The notes beneath the pieces are model-generated. The model had not been told where the DNA came from. It searched no databases and was given only the letters and a program-made list of their open reading frames with translations. Made by a program: the position numbers and the translations under genes. A DNA stretch of 64,000 nt from Lactobacillus kullabergensis (lineage in GTDB: Bacteria; Bacillota; Bacilli; Lactobacillales; Lactobacillaceae). The stretch lies in assembly GCF_000967195.1 (NCBI RefSeq), contig NZ_KQ033871.1:591735-655734 (forward strand), given 5' to 3'. Each line of letters begins with the position of its first letter. Position 1 is the stretch's first letter. Below are positions 38,411 through 47,437 of this stretch, piece after piece.

Positions 38411-39436
38411 ATGATCCAAAAATTATCTCGTAAGTTTGTTGACGGATTGCCTAAGGCTGAACTGCATGTTCATATAGAGGGAACACTTGAAGCCGAAATG
38501 GAATTTGCCATTGCTAAGAGAAATCAGATTGATATTGGTGCTAAGACTCCAGCGGATATTGACAGGAATTATGGAGTAGGATTACCGGAATTTCTAAAGG
38601 CCTACTATAAAGGGATGCAGGTCTTGCGTACTAAACAAGATTTCTATGATTTGACTGCAGCTTTTTTGCGCAAAGAAGCTGACAGTAATGTTAAGCACCT
38701 TGAATTATTTTTTGATCCTCAAGCGCACACTAGTCGGGGAATCCCTTTTGCTACAGTAATTGAAGGCATTCATGAAGCGATTGTTGATGCAGCATCGTTA
38801 GACATTGATGTCCAGTTAATAATGTGCTTTTTAAGAGAATATTCACAAGAATCGGCAATGCAAACTTTAAAAGAAGCTGAACCATATCATAAAAAAGGTT
38901 GGATATTAGGTGTTGGTCTTGATTCAGATGAGCATCATAATCCACCGCTGAAGTTTATGCTGGTTTTTGCTAAGGCTCGAAACCAAGGTTATTATTTAAC
39001 AATGCATTGTGATCTGCACCAAGTTGATACAGTTGATCATATCAAACAAGCTTTAGAAATTATTACGGTCGATCGTTTGGATCACGGCTTAAATATTGTT
39101 GAAAATGCGGATTTGATGACATTTTTAATAGACATAAAAATTGGTATTACAGCATGCCCCATGGCTTATTTTTACACCCGCAAAGTTATGGAACAAAAGG
39201 CCATTAATAAGCTTTTTAATAACGGTGCGCTGATTAGTTTTAATTCCGATGATCCGGCTTATAAGGGTAGTAATTATATTAATGATGTTTACTATAAATT
39301 TGCCCAAAAGTGCAATTGGAGTGAAAAAGAACTGGTCCGAATAGCACAAAATTCATTTAAAACCTCTTGGATCAGTCAGCAGGAAAAAGAAAGCTATCTT
39401 GCACAAATAGATGAATACATCTTAAGTAAAAAGTGA
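38411..39436 (+). CDS. Adenine/adenosine deaminase family, adenine deaminase-like
   Basis: 341 residues with the amidohydrolase zinc set: ELHVHIEGT (His19, His21), the MHCD region, LDHG and NSDDPAY. The FFDPQAHTSRGI segment and NSDDPAY ending are features of the adenine deaminase branch (fungal Aah1-like) more than of adenosine deaminase, so hypoxanthine production from adenine is the better guess. It deaminates in the cytoplasm for purine salvage. It diverges from guaB. The ribosome site AAGGAGA is good. Confidence 0.82.
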   Translation: MIQKLSRKFVDGLPKAELHVHIEGTLEAEMEFAIAKRNQIDIGAKTPADIDRNYGVGLPEFLKAYYKGMQVLRTKQDFYDLTAAFLRKEADSNVKHLELFFDPQAHTSRGIPFATVIEGIHEAIVDAASLDIDVQLIMCFLREYSQESAMQTLKEAEPYHKKGWILGVGLDSDEHHNPPLKFMLVFAKARNQGYYLTMHCDLHQVDTVDHIKQALEIITVDRLDHGLNIVENADLMTFLIDIKIGITACPMAYFYTRKVMEQKAINKLFNNGALISFNSDDPAYKGSNYINDVYYKFAQKCNWSEKELVRIAQNSFKTSWISQQEKESYLAQIDEYILSKK

Positions 39437-39482
39437 TATTTTCTAGATAGAAAATATATTTTGTGCCAAAAATTAAATTATA

Positions 39483-39511
39483 TTTAAAAACTGTTAAAAA
39501 TGTGGTAGAAT
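39483..39511 (+). promoter_or_regulatory. Promoter of the leader-ABC exporter operon
   Basis: TTTAAA at 39483-39488 (4 of 6), 17 bases, TAGAAT at 39506-39511 with a TG before it. It begins about 45 bases before the leader ORF. Confidence 0.55.
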
Positions 39512-39560
39512 TTATCTAATTGTTGCTGATTTAAAATCTATAAGTAATAAGGTTAAACCA

Positions 39561-39662
39561 ATGACAGTTTCTAAATGTATGATGATAGGTGTTCAAAACT
39601 TAAAGCAATTTTGTAAAAAGGATTGTCCTTTTGAAAATTGCTTTTTTGTGCTGGCTAGATAA
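39561..39662 (+). CDS. Short leader ORF overlapping a terminator, possible attenuation peptide
   Basis: 33 codons starting MTVSKCMMIGV and stopping at TAA 39660, with AAGG eight bases before the ATG. Its second half (KQFCKKDCPFENCFF) is encoded by the terminator hairpin arms, so a ribosome on it would disrupt the terminator and allow transcription of the ABC exporter operon starting 16 bases later. This is the arrangement of translational attenuators of antibiotic-induced exporters. The four cysteines may simply reflect the hairpin's base pairing. Too short for gene finding to support on its own. Confidence 0.4.
   Translation: MTVSKCMMIGVQNLKQFCKKDCPFENCFFVLAR
39602..39649 (+). terminator. 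Attenuator-like terminator before the ABC-2 exporter
   Basis: AAAGCAATTTT / AAAATTGCTTT arms with an inner AAAAGGA-TTG-TCCTTTT stem and a run of six T. It lies between promoter and structural genes, inside the leader ORF. Confidence 0.85.
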
Positions 39663-39678
39663 CTAAATGAGGTCAAAA

Positions 39679-40662
39679 ATGAACGAAAATGCGATTGAAG
39701 TTCATAATCTTTCTAAGGATTATTTTATTAGCAGCAGGGGTGAAAACTGGCGCGCAGTTGTTAAAAATATTTTTAAGCCTGAAAAGACGGCAGTGCAAGC
39801 AGTAAAAGCGCTCAATTTTACTATCAAGAACGGTGAAAAAGTTGGCTTTATTGGCAAAAATGGGGCAGGTAAGACCACGACCATTAAGATGCTGACTGGA
39901 ACCTTGTTTCCATCAGCTGGAACTTGCAGGGTAAATGGCTATGATCCTACAAAAAGGATAAATGATTTCAAAAAGTCAATCTCAGTCGTTATGGGAAATA
40001 GATCGCAACTTTTTCCTGATTTAACCCCTAGAGATTATTTGAAATTATTGCAGTCAATGTACGATATACCGGAAGAAATTTTTCAAAAAACGGTCAATGA
40101 CCTGGCTCAGATACTAAATGTAACTTCAAAATTAGATGTACAAACCCGCAAATTATCACTGGGAGAACGAATGAAAGTAGAATTTCTGGCCGGTGTAGCA
40201 ACTAGACCAAAAATACTCTTTTTAGATGAACCAACTATTGGTTTGGACGTTTTGGCAAAAAGGGATATACGCAAGTTTTTGTTAAGGCTGAACAAGGAAG
40301 AAAAATTGACTGTCTTTCTTACCTCTCATGATATGGAAGATATTGCCACTATCTGTGATCACCTGATCATTGTAAATAGCGGTCAGATAATGTGGGATGG
40401 ACCAAAAACAGATTTATTAGAGAGGTTTAATCAGAATAAATATATTACTTTTATTAAATCGGAGAACTTCAACGAAAGTAAACTGGGCACCAAGATTATT
40501 GATCAGGATGATTTGTCCGTGACAATTAAAGTTCCTGTAGAAAAGGTAGATGACCAGATCGCTCAGTTGGCACGGGATAATCAAGGCTCTGACTATCAAA
40601 TAAATGACCTGAAGCTTGAAGATATTATCTTAGAGCTATTTGCTGAGGAGAAAGAAAAATGA
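39679..40662 (+). CDS. ABC-2 exporter ATPase
   Basis: 327 residues from ATG 39679 (GAGG before it; ATG 39667 is the alternative). Walker A GKNGAGKTT, signature LSLGERMK, Walker B ILFLDEPT. It belongs to the drug/polysaccharide-type ABC-2 ATPases. The 3' end overlaps the first permease by 4 bases. Together with the two permeases it forms a heteromeric exporter whose substrate is unknown; the attenuator in front suggests it is induced by a translation-targeting compound. Confidence 0.9.
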   Translation: MNENAIEVHNLSKDYFISSRGENWRAVVKNIFKPEKTAVQAVKALNFTIKNGEKVGFIGKNGAGKTTTIKMLTGTLFPSAGTCRVNGYDPTKRINDFKKSISVVMGNRSQLFPDLTPRDYLKLLQSMYDIPEEIFQKTVNDLAQILNVTSKLDVQTRKLSLGERMKVEFLAGVATRPKILFLDEPTIGLDVLAKRDIRKFLLRLNKEEKLTVFLTSHDMEDIATICDHLIIVNSGQIMWDGPKTDLLERFNQNKYITFIKSENFNESKLGTKIIDQDDLSVTIKVPVEKVDDQIAQLARDNQGSDYQINDLKLEDIILELFAEEKEK

Positions 40663-41456
40663 TAAAAACCTATTTTTCAGTAAGCAAGATCTCATTGAAG
40701 TCTATATTAGCCAATAAGAGCAGTGTCATAATTTTGCTTTTGCAGGCACTTGTACCAAGTTTAGTGATGTTTTATTTATGGTCTTTAATATTGAATCATG
40801 GTCAAACTATTGGTGGTTTTAGCAAAAATCAAATGGTAATTTATTATATTGGGGTTAATTTTATTAATTCTTTTGTATGGTATGCAGTTGACTGGGAATT
40901 GAATGATGATATCCATTCAGGAGAATTGTCTAATATCATCCATAGACCAATTACAATTGAAAAATATTATTTTGCTAAAATGCTGGGCGATAGACTGGCA
41001 AATTTAATTTTGCTTGCTCCGATTTTAATTATTGGATTTGTCTATATAGTTGCGCGTAATTTAATTCATGTTTCTTTACTCGTGCTTCTTGAATTTGCAT
41101 TTAGTTTAATTATGGCAGCCATATTATGGTTTCTTTTTTCTTATATTATTGGTAGTGTAGCGTACTGGTTTGACAATCTTTTCTTTGTTTTACTGGTAAA
41201 AGAAGTTGTAGTCAATCTGCTGGCAGGTTTTTACTTTCCTTTAGAAATTTTGCCGCCTTTTTTGGTAAAAATAATTAAACTACTGCCATTTCAATATTTC
41301 AGCTCTTTTCCAATTGATACGCTTGTTAAAGCATTACCATTAAATATATGGCTTAAAAACACAATCATTGAAATTGTATGGATGATAGTTTTTTATTTAA
41401 TAGTAAAAATAGTTAATAAAGAAGGGCTTCAGAGATACTCTGATGTAATGGGTTGA
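40659..41456 (+). CDS. ABC-2 exporter permease 1
   Basis: 265 residues, six hydrophobic helices, of the ABC-2 type (DUF990-like: IHRPITIEKYYFAKMLGDR, then the GFYFPLEILP turn). It overlaps the ATPase (ATGA) and the next permease, so the three are translationally coupled. It pairs with permease 2 as a heterodimer. Confidence 0.85.
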   Translation: MIKTYFSVSKISLKSILANKSSVIILLLQALVPSLVMFYLWSLILNHGQTIGGFSKNQMVIYYIGVNFINSFVWYAVDWELNDDIHSGELSNIIHRPITIEKYYFAKMLGDRLANLILLAPILIIGFVYIVARNLIHVSLLVLLEFAFSLIMAAILWFLFSYIIGSVAYWFDNLFFVLLVKEVVVNLLAGFYFPLEILPPFLVKIIKLLPFQYFSSFPIDTLVKALPLNIWLKNTIIEIVWMIVFYLIVKIVNKEGLQRYSDVMG

Positions 41457-41458
41457 TT

Positions 41459-42241
41459 ATGAAAAGTAAACTTAAAGTAGTCAAATCGTTAATTAAAATT
41501 GCCTTATTGCAAACTATTAGTTTCAGGTTAGACACATTGTTTGGGATAATCTCTTCTATATTGTGGTTAGGCATTCCTATAGCTTTTTTTAAGGTAATTT
41601 ATTTAAATGTTGATACTATCGGTGGTTGGACCTACAAAGAATGTCTGTTGTTGGTTGGCGTTTATACTATGCTTGACGGCTTCTTAATGGCTTTCTTGGT
41701 CAAATCAATGCCTAAAATGGAAAAAGACATTAGAGAAGGAACCTTAGATTCAATTTTATTAAAACCAATTAACGCTAAGGTATATTACTTTTTTAGTGCA
41801 ATTGAATTTACACAATTGATTAATTCGATACTGGGAGTATTTGTAATTATTTATGCATGTCAGGGTATAAGTATTAATATAGATCAGGTGTTGTTCTTTT
41901 TTCTTTCTTGCGTTTTTGGCTGCATTTTATACTATTCTCTTTGGTATTTATGGACAATTTCGGCATTTTGGTTCCCCACAAATTTTGGCAGAAATGATTT
42001 GTTTTTAAGTATGATACAAATGAGTCGCTACCCTGCAAGTATTTATCGGGGACTGGGTAATATTATTTTTAATTTCATCCTGCCTTTTGGATTAATTGCT
42101 TGTCCTGCTACAATTATTTTAATAAGGCCACGGCAATGGCAAATAATGTTATTGCAACTTTTGATAGCTTCACTATTCCTTTTTTTAGACCATTGGGTAT
42201 GGAATTTAGGCTTGAAGAAATATAATGGAGCAGGTAGATAA
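41459..42241 (+). CDS. ABC-2 exporter permease 2
   Basis: 260 residues from ATG 41459 (TTG 41453 is in frame and overlaps the previous stop). Six helices with IREGTLDSILLKPINAKVYYF, the same inner-loop pattern as permease 1. It completes the exporter. No terminator is obvious before 42340. Confidence 0.83.
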   Translation: MKSKLKVVKSLIKIALLQTISFRLDTLFGIISSILWLGIPIAFFKVIYLNVDTIGGWTYKECLLLVGVYTMLDGFLMAFLVKSMPKMEKDIREGTLDSILLKPINAKVYYFFSAIEFTQLINSILGVFVIIYACQGISINIDQVLFFFLSCVFGCILYYSLWYLWTISAFWFPTNFGRNDLFLSMIQMSRYPASIYRGLGNIIFNFILPFGLIACPATIILIRPRQWQIMLLQLLIASLFLFLDHWVWNLGLKKYNGAGR

Positions 42242-42340
42242 AAAGAATTATGAATTTGAATTAAATACTTGCATAGCTATAGAGGCTTTTCTAAAATAAT
42301 CCTGTTAGTTTTATTTAGAATATAGGAAATGGGATAGACT

Positions 42341-42544
42341 TTGAAAGACGAACTTCTTACAATTAGTTTAGATGATACAGTAGTAAAAGCAGTTAAAGCT
42401 AACCTGGAAAATTATGGACTTTCTGTGGCAAAATATCTGCAGTTAATGCTGTTTTTGGCCGCAGATAATAAGGCCGAACTTAAGCAAATAATGGTGGACA
42501 AAAATGATCTGACTCAATGGTTAAAGCGATTAGATGCAGATTAA
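42341..42544 (+). CDS. RelB/DinJ-like antitoxin without toxin
   Basis: 67 residues from TTG 42341. The first half LTISLDDTVVKAVKANLENYGLSVAKYLQLML is the ribbon-helix-helix pattern of RelB/DinJ antitoxins (VRxDxxxKxxAxxxxxxxGLxxxxAxxxFL). No RelE/YafQ-like toxin follows: the next gene after the terminator is a cupredoxin. It may be a free-standing transcription regulator or a toxin-antitoxin remnant. Confidence 0.6.
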   Translation: MKDELLTISLDDTVVKAVKANLENYGLSVAKYLQLMLFLAADNKAELKQIMVDKNDLTQWLKRLDAD

Positions 42545-42553
42545 TAGGGGGGG

Positions 42554-42584
42554 AAAACTTACTGAAAAATCAGTAAGTTTTTTT
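42554..42584 (+). terminator. Terminator after the RelB-like gene
   Basis: AAAACTTACTG / CAGTAAGTTTT arms around AAAAAT with seven T. Confidence 0.9.
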
Positions 42585-42596
42585 GAGCATTTATGT

Positions 42597-42644
42597 TTGC
42601 ATTTGTAGATATATAATTTATACTAAACTTAGTTTACAAATGTA
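42597..42644 (+). promoter_or_regulatory. Copper-responsive promoter with two cop boxes
   Basis: TTGCAT at 42597, 16 bases, TATACT at 42619-42624. TGCATTTGTA (42598-42607, one mismatch) covers the -35 and TACAAATGTA (42635-42644, perfect TACANNTGTA) lies just after the -10. This is the CopY target layout seen in Enterococcus and Lactococcus. Confidence 0.8.
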
Positions 42645-42680
42645 GACATTAATAATAGGCTTCAAATGGGAGGAATTATC

Positions 42681-43052
42681 ATGAATAAAATTATTATCTT
42701 AGGTTTAGGTCTTGCACTAATAGCTTTTATTGCATGGTGGTTCTTTGGTAGCCATCACGTAGAAGAGGAGAAAGCCACTATGAAGTCAAACAAACAGAGT
42801 GTTGATATTGAAGTTAAAGGTGGTTATTCACCAGAAAGAGTTGTTCTTAAAAGGGGTGTACCCGCTACTTTAAACTTTAAGAGAACAGACTCATCCAATT
42901 GTTTAGATCATGTTGTATTTTCAGATTTTGGCATAAATCAGAAATTACCTGAAGGCAAAGTAGAAAGGGTTAAAATTGATACTTCAAAACCAGGTGAATA
43001 TCAATGGGAATGTAGTATGAACATGTTTCATGGTAAGGTAATTGTCAAATAG
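42681..43052 (+). CDS. Membrane-anchored cupredoxin
   Basis: The start is ATG 42681, after GGGAGG; an upstream ATG at 42666 covers the ribosome site. 123 residues: one N-terminal helix (about 3-22), a short His/Glu linker, then a cupredoxin domain (about 40-123). Candidate copper ligands are the Cys/His of SNCLDH and the Cys, Met and His of ECSMNMFHG. Exposed outside the membrane, it may hand copper to or from the ATPase that follows after 13 bases. Co-regulated by cop boxes. Confidence 0.82.
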   Translation: MNKIIILGLGLALIAFIAWWFFGSHHVEEEKATMKSNKQSVDIEVKGGYSPERVVLKRGVPATLNFKRTDSSNCLDHVVFSDFGINQKLPEGKVERVKIDTSKPGEYQWECSMNMFHGKVIVK

Positions 43053-43065
43053 CTAAGGAAAAACA

Positions 43066-44973
43066 ATGAAAATTACAACACGTTTTTGGACGTCGCTAAT
43101 ATTATCACTGCCAATGCTTCTGGAAATGATTATTCATCCTTTTACTGGATGGATGTTGCCAGGTGGCGAATGGACAATGCTTATTTTTACAACAATAATT
43201 ATGTTAATTTCAGCAGGTCCATTTATTACTAGTGCCTGGTCTGCCTTTAAAAAGCACCATTCAAATATGGATACTCTTGTGGCTTTAGGAACATCGATAA
43301 CTTATATTTACAGTATTTATGCGATGTTTACTAAAAGACCTGTTTTCTTTGAAAGTGCTGCTTTTGTTATTACTTTCGTCTTATTAGGGCAGGTTTTAGA
43401 AGAAAAAATGCGGGCAACTGCTTCTGACGCTATGGGGAAATTGCTTAATTTAGGTGCAAAAAATGCCTTAGTAAAGCGCGATGATCAATTTGTCAGTATT
43501 CCTATCACTGAAGTTGTGAAGGGCGACTACATACAAGTAATGCCTGGGCAAAAAGTACCAGTTGATGGCAAAATTGTTTCTGGCAATTCAAGCATTGATG
43601 AATCTATGGTAACTGGCGAAAGTATGCCGGTTAAAAAAGTGGCAGGCGATCAGGTAATAGGAGCAACAATCAATCAAACGGGATCATTTGTGATGCAAGC
43701 CCAAAAAGTTGGTAATGAAACGATGCTGGCGCAAATTATTGAGATTGTTAAAAAGGCACAGAACAGTCATGCACCGATTCAAAAATTAACTGATAAGGTT
43801 GCAAATATTTTTGTTCCCACAGTTTTGATTATTGCAATTGTAACATTTTTAGTTTGGTATATTTTCCTTGGTAAAAGCATAGCAACTGCATTAGTTTTTG
43901 CCGTTGCGGTTATGGTTATTGCCTGTCCTTGTGCTTTAGGGCTGGCAACACCCACTGCATTAATGGTTGGAACTGGTCGTGGTGCCAAAATGGGAATCCT
44001 AATTAAAAATGGAGAAATTTTAGAGGCTGCAAACAGCATTGATACTATAGTTTTTGATAAAACGGGAACGATTACCAAAGGTCAACCACAAGTAACAGAT
44101 ATTGTGGGAGATAAAGAAAAAGTTCTACAATATGCTGCCAGTTTAGAGAAATTATCTGAGCATCCTCTCGCTCCAGCTGTATTAGCTGCGGCTAAAAAGG
44201 AAAAGTTGCAGTTAAAAACGGTAGAAAATTTTACTGTAATTGAGGGATGGGGTGTCACTGGTAAAATTTCTGGTACAAATGTTGCTGTCGGAAGTCCCAA
44301 AAAACAAAAAGAAATTAAAATTGCTCCAGATTTAGAAGAGCAAATAGTGGCATTGCAAAATGAGGCAAAAACAGTAGTGTCTGTTGTTCAAGATAATCAA
44401 GTGCTGGGTCTAATTGCAATTCAGGATGCTCCTAAAGTGAATGCCAAAAATGCAATAAACGACTTACATCGTTTAGGCTTGAAAACTGTCATGTTAACTG
44501 GAGATAATCAACAAGTAGCCCACGCTATTGCAGAACAGGTGGATATCGATCAGGTAATTGCTGAGGTTTTGCCGGTTGATAAAGCAGCAGTTATTAAAAA
44601 ATTGCAAGAGAAGCACCATGTCGCCTTTGTTGGTGATGGGATCAACGATGCGCCAGCGCTAACCCAAGCAGATGTTGGAATTGCCATGGGTTCGGGTACG
44701 GATGTTGCCATCGATGCAGGCGGTATCGTGCTTATCAAAAATGACCTGGAAGATGTTGTCCGCGCTTTGAAACTTAGTCGCAAGACTTTTAATAGGATAA
44801 AGCTAAATCTGTTTTGGGCTTTCATTTATAATGTACTGGGTATTCCAGTTGCCGCTGGCGTTTTTGCGGGTGTGGGTCTCACACTTAGTCCAGAAATAGC
44901 AGGATTAGCAATGGCCTTTAGTTCATTATCGGTTGTAATCAGTTCAGTTTTATTAGGAAAAACAAAAATATAG
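43066..44973 (+). CDS. copB: Copper-translocating P1B-type ATPase, no N-terminal metal-binding domain
   Basis: 635 residues. Actuator TGES (183-186), intramembrane CPC (287-289), phosphorylation site DKTGT (Asp331), SEHPLA and [14 protein letters not shown] are all intact, and the last helices carry [12 protein letters not shown]. It exports Cu(I) with ATP. It starts directly in the membrane part: there is no CxxC heavy-metal domain or His-rich tail. The membrane-bound cupredoxin next to it could supply the missing binding function. The symbol copB is used loosely; a CopA-type cargo is as likely. Confidence 0.92.
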   Translation: MKITTRFWTSLILSLPMLLEMIIHPFTGWMLPGGEWTMLIFTTIIMLISAGPFITSAWSAFKKHHSNMDTLVALGTSITYIYSIYAMFTKRPVFFESAAFVITFVLLGQVLEEKMRATASDAMGKLLNLGAKNALVKRDDQFVSIPITEVVKGDYIQVMPGQKVPVDGKIVSGNSSIDESMVTGESMPVKKVAGDQVIGATINQTGSFVMQAQKVGNETMLAQIIEIVKKAQNSHAPIQKLTDKVANIFVPTVLIIAIVTFLVWYIFLGKSIATALVFAVAVMVIACPCALGLATPTALMVGTGRGAKMGILIKNGEILEAANSIDTIVFDKTGTITKGQPQVTDIVGDKEKVLQYAASLEKLSEHPLAPAVLAAAKKEKLQLKTVENFTVIEGWGVTGKISGTNVAVGSPKKQKEIKIAPDLEEQIVALQNEAKTVVSVVQDNQVLGLIAIQDAPKVNAKNAINDLHRLGLKTVMLTGDNQQVAHAIAEQVDIDQVIAEVLPVDKAAVIKKLQEKHHVAFVGDGINDAPALTQADVGIAMGSGTDVAIDAGGIVLIKNDLEDVVRALKLSRKTFNRIKLNLFWAFIYNVLGIPVAAGVFAGVGLTLSPEIAGLAMAFSSLSVVISSVLLGKTKI

Positions 44974-44977
44974 ATAT

Positions 44978-45014
44978 AAAAAATAGCAGTCGCAAATCTT
45001 GCGACTGCTATTTT
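44978..45014. terminator. Bidirectional terminator after the copper operon
   Basis: AAAATAGCAGTCGCAA / TTGCGACTGCTATTTT perfect arms with a four-base loop. Confidence 0.92.
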
Positions 45015-45026
45015 ACTGTGTAAGCT

Positions 45027-45746
45027 TTAATAATGGTGTTTACCTTTAGCCAGAACTGGCTTGATTTGGCTAATATAAGCCAAAATTCCAATAATGAACC
45101 AAATAAATGTAATTAATGCACTGTACATTAAGTTGGCGCTACCAGTTTTGATGTAAGTAACAGGTTCTGCAAAAGGGGATAATAAAGCAATTGCTTTTAA
45201 CCATTCAGGATAAGCTGAAATTACAACTAGTACTCCTGATACTAATTGGGCTAAACTGCTAAAAATATTCTCCAAAAAGTAGGGATCATTCATTTGCCAT
45301 GAGATGGCCCAAGATACAAAACCTAAAACGCAGCCATAAATACATAAAAGCGGTAGCATGAGTAAAGCTCGTTCAATAATGACTATGGGAGCACCGACTA
45401 AGTACAATAGAAATAGGTTAATTAATGCTAAAATGCAACCTATAATAATGGCAACAATGCATTTAGAAAGCCAATACATGATACTGAAAGGTCTTTTGGC
45501 AATTAATTCAAAGTCAATTTTTAAATCTGCATCATTAATCACAGCAGAACAAAATGTTTCAAGAGCAAGTACCGCAGCATCTATTGCAATTGAACTGATC
45601 GCAACATCCCAGTTAAATTGATTAGAATACTGCATATTGATTAATACTAACAGGGCCAGATTTATCATTGGTGTGATAAAGAAATAAGTTAGTTTTGTAC
45701 GCCAATTATTGAGAAAAGAAAGGCCAGAGAATTGTGTAGCAAACAT
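45027..45746 (-). CDS. ABC-2 type permease, second in operon
   Basis: 239 residues with about six helices. It is the last gene of a three-gene operon (ATPase, permease, permease) and overlaps its neighbour by one base. Weak sequence identity to known families by eye; the membrane pattern and context support an ABC-2 exporter subunit. Ends in LAKGKHHY. Confidence 0.75.
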   Translation of the reverse strand: MFATQFSGLSFLNNWRTKLTYFFITPMINLALLVLINMQYSNQFNWDVAISSIAIDAAVLALETFCSAVINDADLKIDFELIAKRPFSIMYWLSKCIVAIIIGCILALINLFLLYLVGAPIVIIERALLMLPLLCIYGCVLGFVSWAISWQMNDPYFLENIFSSLAQLVSGVLVVISAYPEWLKAIALLSPFAEPVTYIKTGSANLMYSALITFIWFIIGILAYISQIKPVLAKGKHHY

Positions 45747-46477
45747 TAGATAATTTTCAGAGCTCCTTTCTTTCTGACAAGATCGTTAATTTTTCTCACT
45801 ATAATCACAATTAACAAAAGCCAAAGAAGTAAACTGCAAAAATAAGCATTCCAGTTGAGACTTTTATTATGGGACAAAGAAGCAATTGGTCCAGTTATAG
45901 GAATAAACCACTGAGAAAACAAGGTTAAGGGATTCAAAATGGTCTCATTGCCAAATAATCCTGCTAATAACAAAATAGGGGTGCCAATTAAGCCTTCATA
46001 AACCATTGCATTAGGTGAAAGAGTAAGAAATGAAGAAATTAAAATTCCCATTACTGAGCATCCGATCCACAGTAGAAAAATTAGCAAAATCTGGTACAGA
46101 GAAATTTTACCAGTAGCTACTCCTAAAATTTTTGCAAGAATATAAGCAATAGGAAATGAAAATAAACCATAACTCGAAGCAGGTAAAAGTAAAGTAATTA
46201 AAGAAGCACGCTCGTCATATTGACTGTTTAACAAATATGGCAGCGTTCCTTTGTAACGTTCAAAACCGATGCAACCGGCAACAGTTGTACAAGAAGTCCA
46301 CATGCCAAAAATACCACTTTGCAGCCACAATTGTGGGTTATTCAAGCTGTGAGAAGCATAGGCCATAATATATTGCATCAAAAAAATGGAAACAGTACTG
46401 GTGATTGTTAACCAGACAAAGTACTGATCAGAAAGATAATCTTTTACATGAAAGAGGAAAAGACGAATAAAACGCAT
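45746..46477 (-). CDS. ABC-2 type permease, first in operon
   Basis: 243 residues with six helices; the segment GFERYKGTLPYLLNS is the typical ABC-2 cytoplasmic loop. It follows the ATPase gene after 2 bases and overlaps the next permease. Likely a heterodimer partner. The exported substrate is unknown; bacteriocin immunity or drug efflux are common roles. Confidence 0.78.
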   Translation of the reverse strand: MRFIRLFLFHVKDYLSDQYFVWLTITSTVSIFLMQYIMAYASHSLNNPQLWLQSGIFGMWTSCTTVAGCIGFERYKGTLPYLLNSQYDERASLITLLLPASSYGLFSFPIAYILAKILGVATGKISLYQILLIFLLWIGCSVMGILISSFLTLSPNAMVYEGLIGTPILLLAGLFGNETILNPLTLFSQWFIPITGPIASLSHNKSLNWNAYFCSLLLWLLLIVIIVRKINDLVRKKGALKII

Positions 46478-46479
46478 AT

Positions 46480-47256
46480 CTAATTCCTCCTTAATTTAGG
46501 CGCTATTGCCAAATAAGCTTCTTCTAAATTTTTGGGTTTTTGATTAATTTCTTTTGCGGCCAAACCCAAAACAGCAGAAACGGTGCCAGTGAAAAAAACT
46601 TTTCCTGCACCCAGAATAACTACATTTTTAGCTAGCTTTTCAACTTCTGACATTGTGTGACTTGTTAATAAAATACTAATGCCGGAATCTGCTAATTTTT
46701 TAATAGTCTTCTGAACGCTTTGCGCTATTTCAACATCTAAACCACTAGTAGGTTCATCTAAAAGTAATAAACTGGGACTATTTAACAAGGAACGGGCGAT
46801 ATGCAGTCTCTGCGTCATTCCTTTAGAAAATTTCCCTACCTTTTTATTTGCGACATTATCCAGCTCAACAATAGACAGAACTCGCTGTATTTCTTTTTTT
46901 TGCTTACGAAAGGGTACTTTGGCCAGATCCGCAAAAAATTGTAAATTTTGCTTTGCTGTGGCGTTACGGTAAAACCCTAGATCTCCACCAAAAGAAACGC
47001 CTATGTTGGGTCTTTTACGAGCAGTAGTAATATCCTGTCCGTTTAAAATTACTTGACCAGAAGTAGGGAGCAAATAGCCACCTATAATTGAGACAGTGGT
47101 AGTTTTCCCCGCACCATTAGGTCCTAATAGAGCTAATATTTCTCCTTGATCAATTGTAAAAGAAACATCGTCTAAAGCTTGAAACTTTTGGTTTTTATCT
47201 TTATATGTTTCTATTAAATGTTTAACTTGTAAAATATTATTCAATTTTATCTCCAA
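46480..47256 (-). CDS. ABC-2 exporter ATPase (NatA/bacteriocin-efflux type)
   Basis: 258 residues: Walker A GPNGAGKTT, signature FSKGMTQR (variant of LSGGQ), Walker B LLLLDEPT and a H-loop TSH. The KFSKGM signature is common in lantibiotic-immunity and Na+ exporter ATPases. First gene of its operon; the promoter must be within the 180 bases upstream, where I see no strong match. Confidence 0.9.
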   Translation of the reverse strand: MEIKLNNILQVKHLIETYKDKNQKFQALDDVSFTIDQGEILALLGPNGAGKTTTVSIIGGYLLPTSGQVILNGQDITTARKRPNIGVSFGGDLGFYRNATAKQNLQFFADLAKVPFRKQKKEIQRVLSIVELDNVANKKVGKFSKGMTQRLHIARSLLNSPSLLLLDEPTSGLDVEIAQSVQKTIKKLADSGISILLTSHTMSEVEKLAKNVVILGAGKVFFTGTVSAVLGLAAKEINQKPKNLEEAYLAIAPKLRRN

Positions 47257-47402
47257 AATTAATTTGTTGGAACTTCATCAATTAAAAAGGAAGGATGATC
47301 AAGTTCTTTATACACGTTAATTTGAAGATCTTGTTGTGAGCATTAAATCTAATGAATAAAGTATAACATATTTTTATTTAGTTTTTAATTTTTGCAGAAA
47401 TA

Positions 47403-47433
47403 AATAGAACTGCTTTTGTTAGAGCAGTTCCAT
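47403..47433 (-). terminator. Weak terminator of the FtsX/ATPase operon
   Basis: GAACTGCT / AGCAGTTC arms with an eight-base loop, T-rich flank short. Confidence 0.5.
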
Positions 47434-47437
47434 TTAT

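Noticed and set aside
43779..44825. Minus-strand frames opposite the copper ATPase
   Set aside because: Antisense shadows with no start context, inside a gene with all P-type ATPase motifs.
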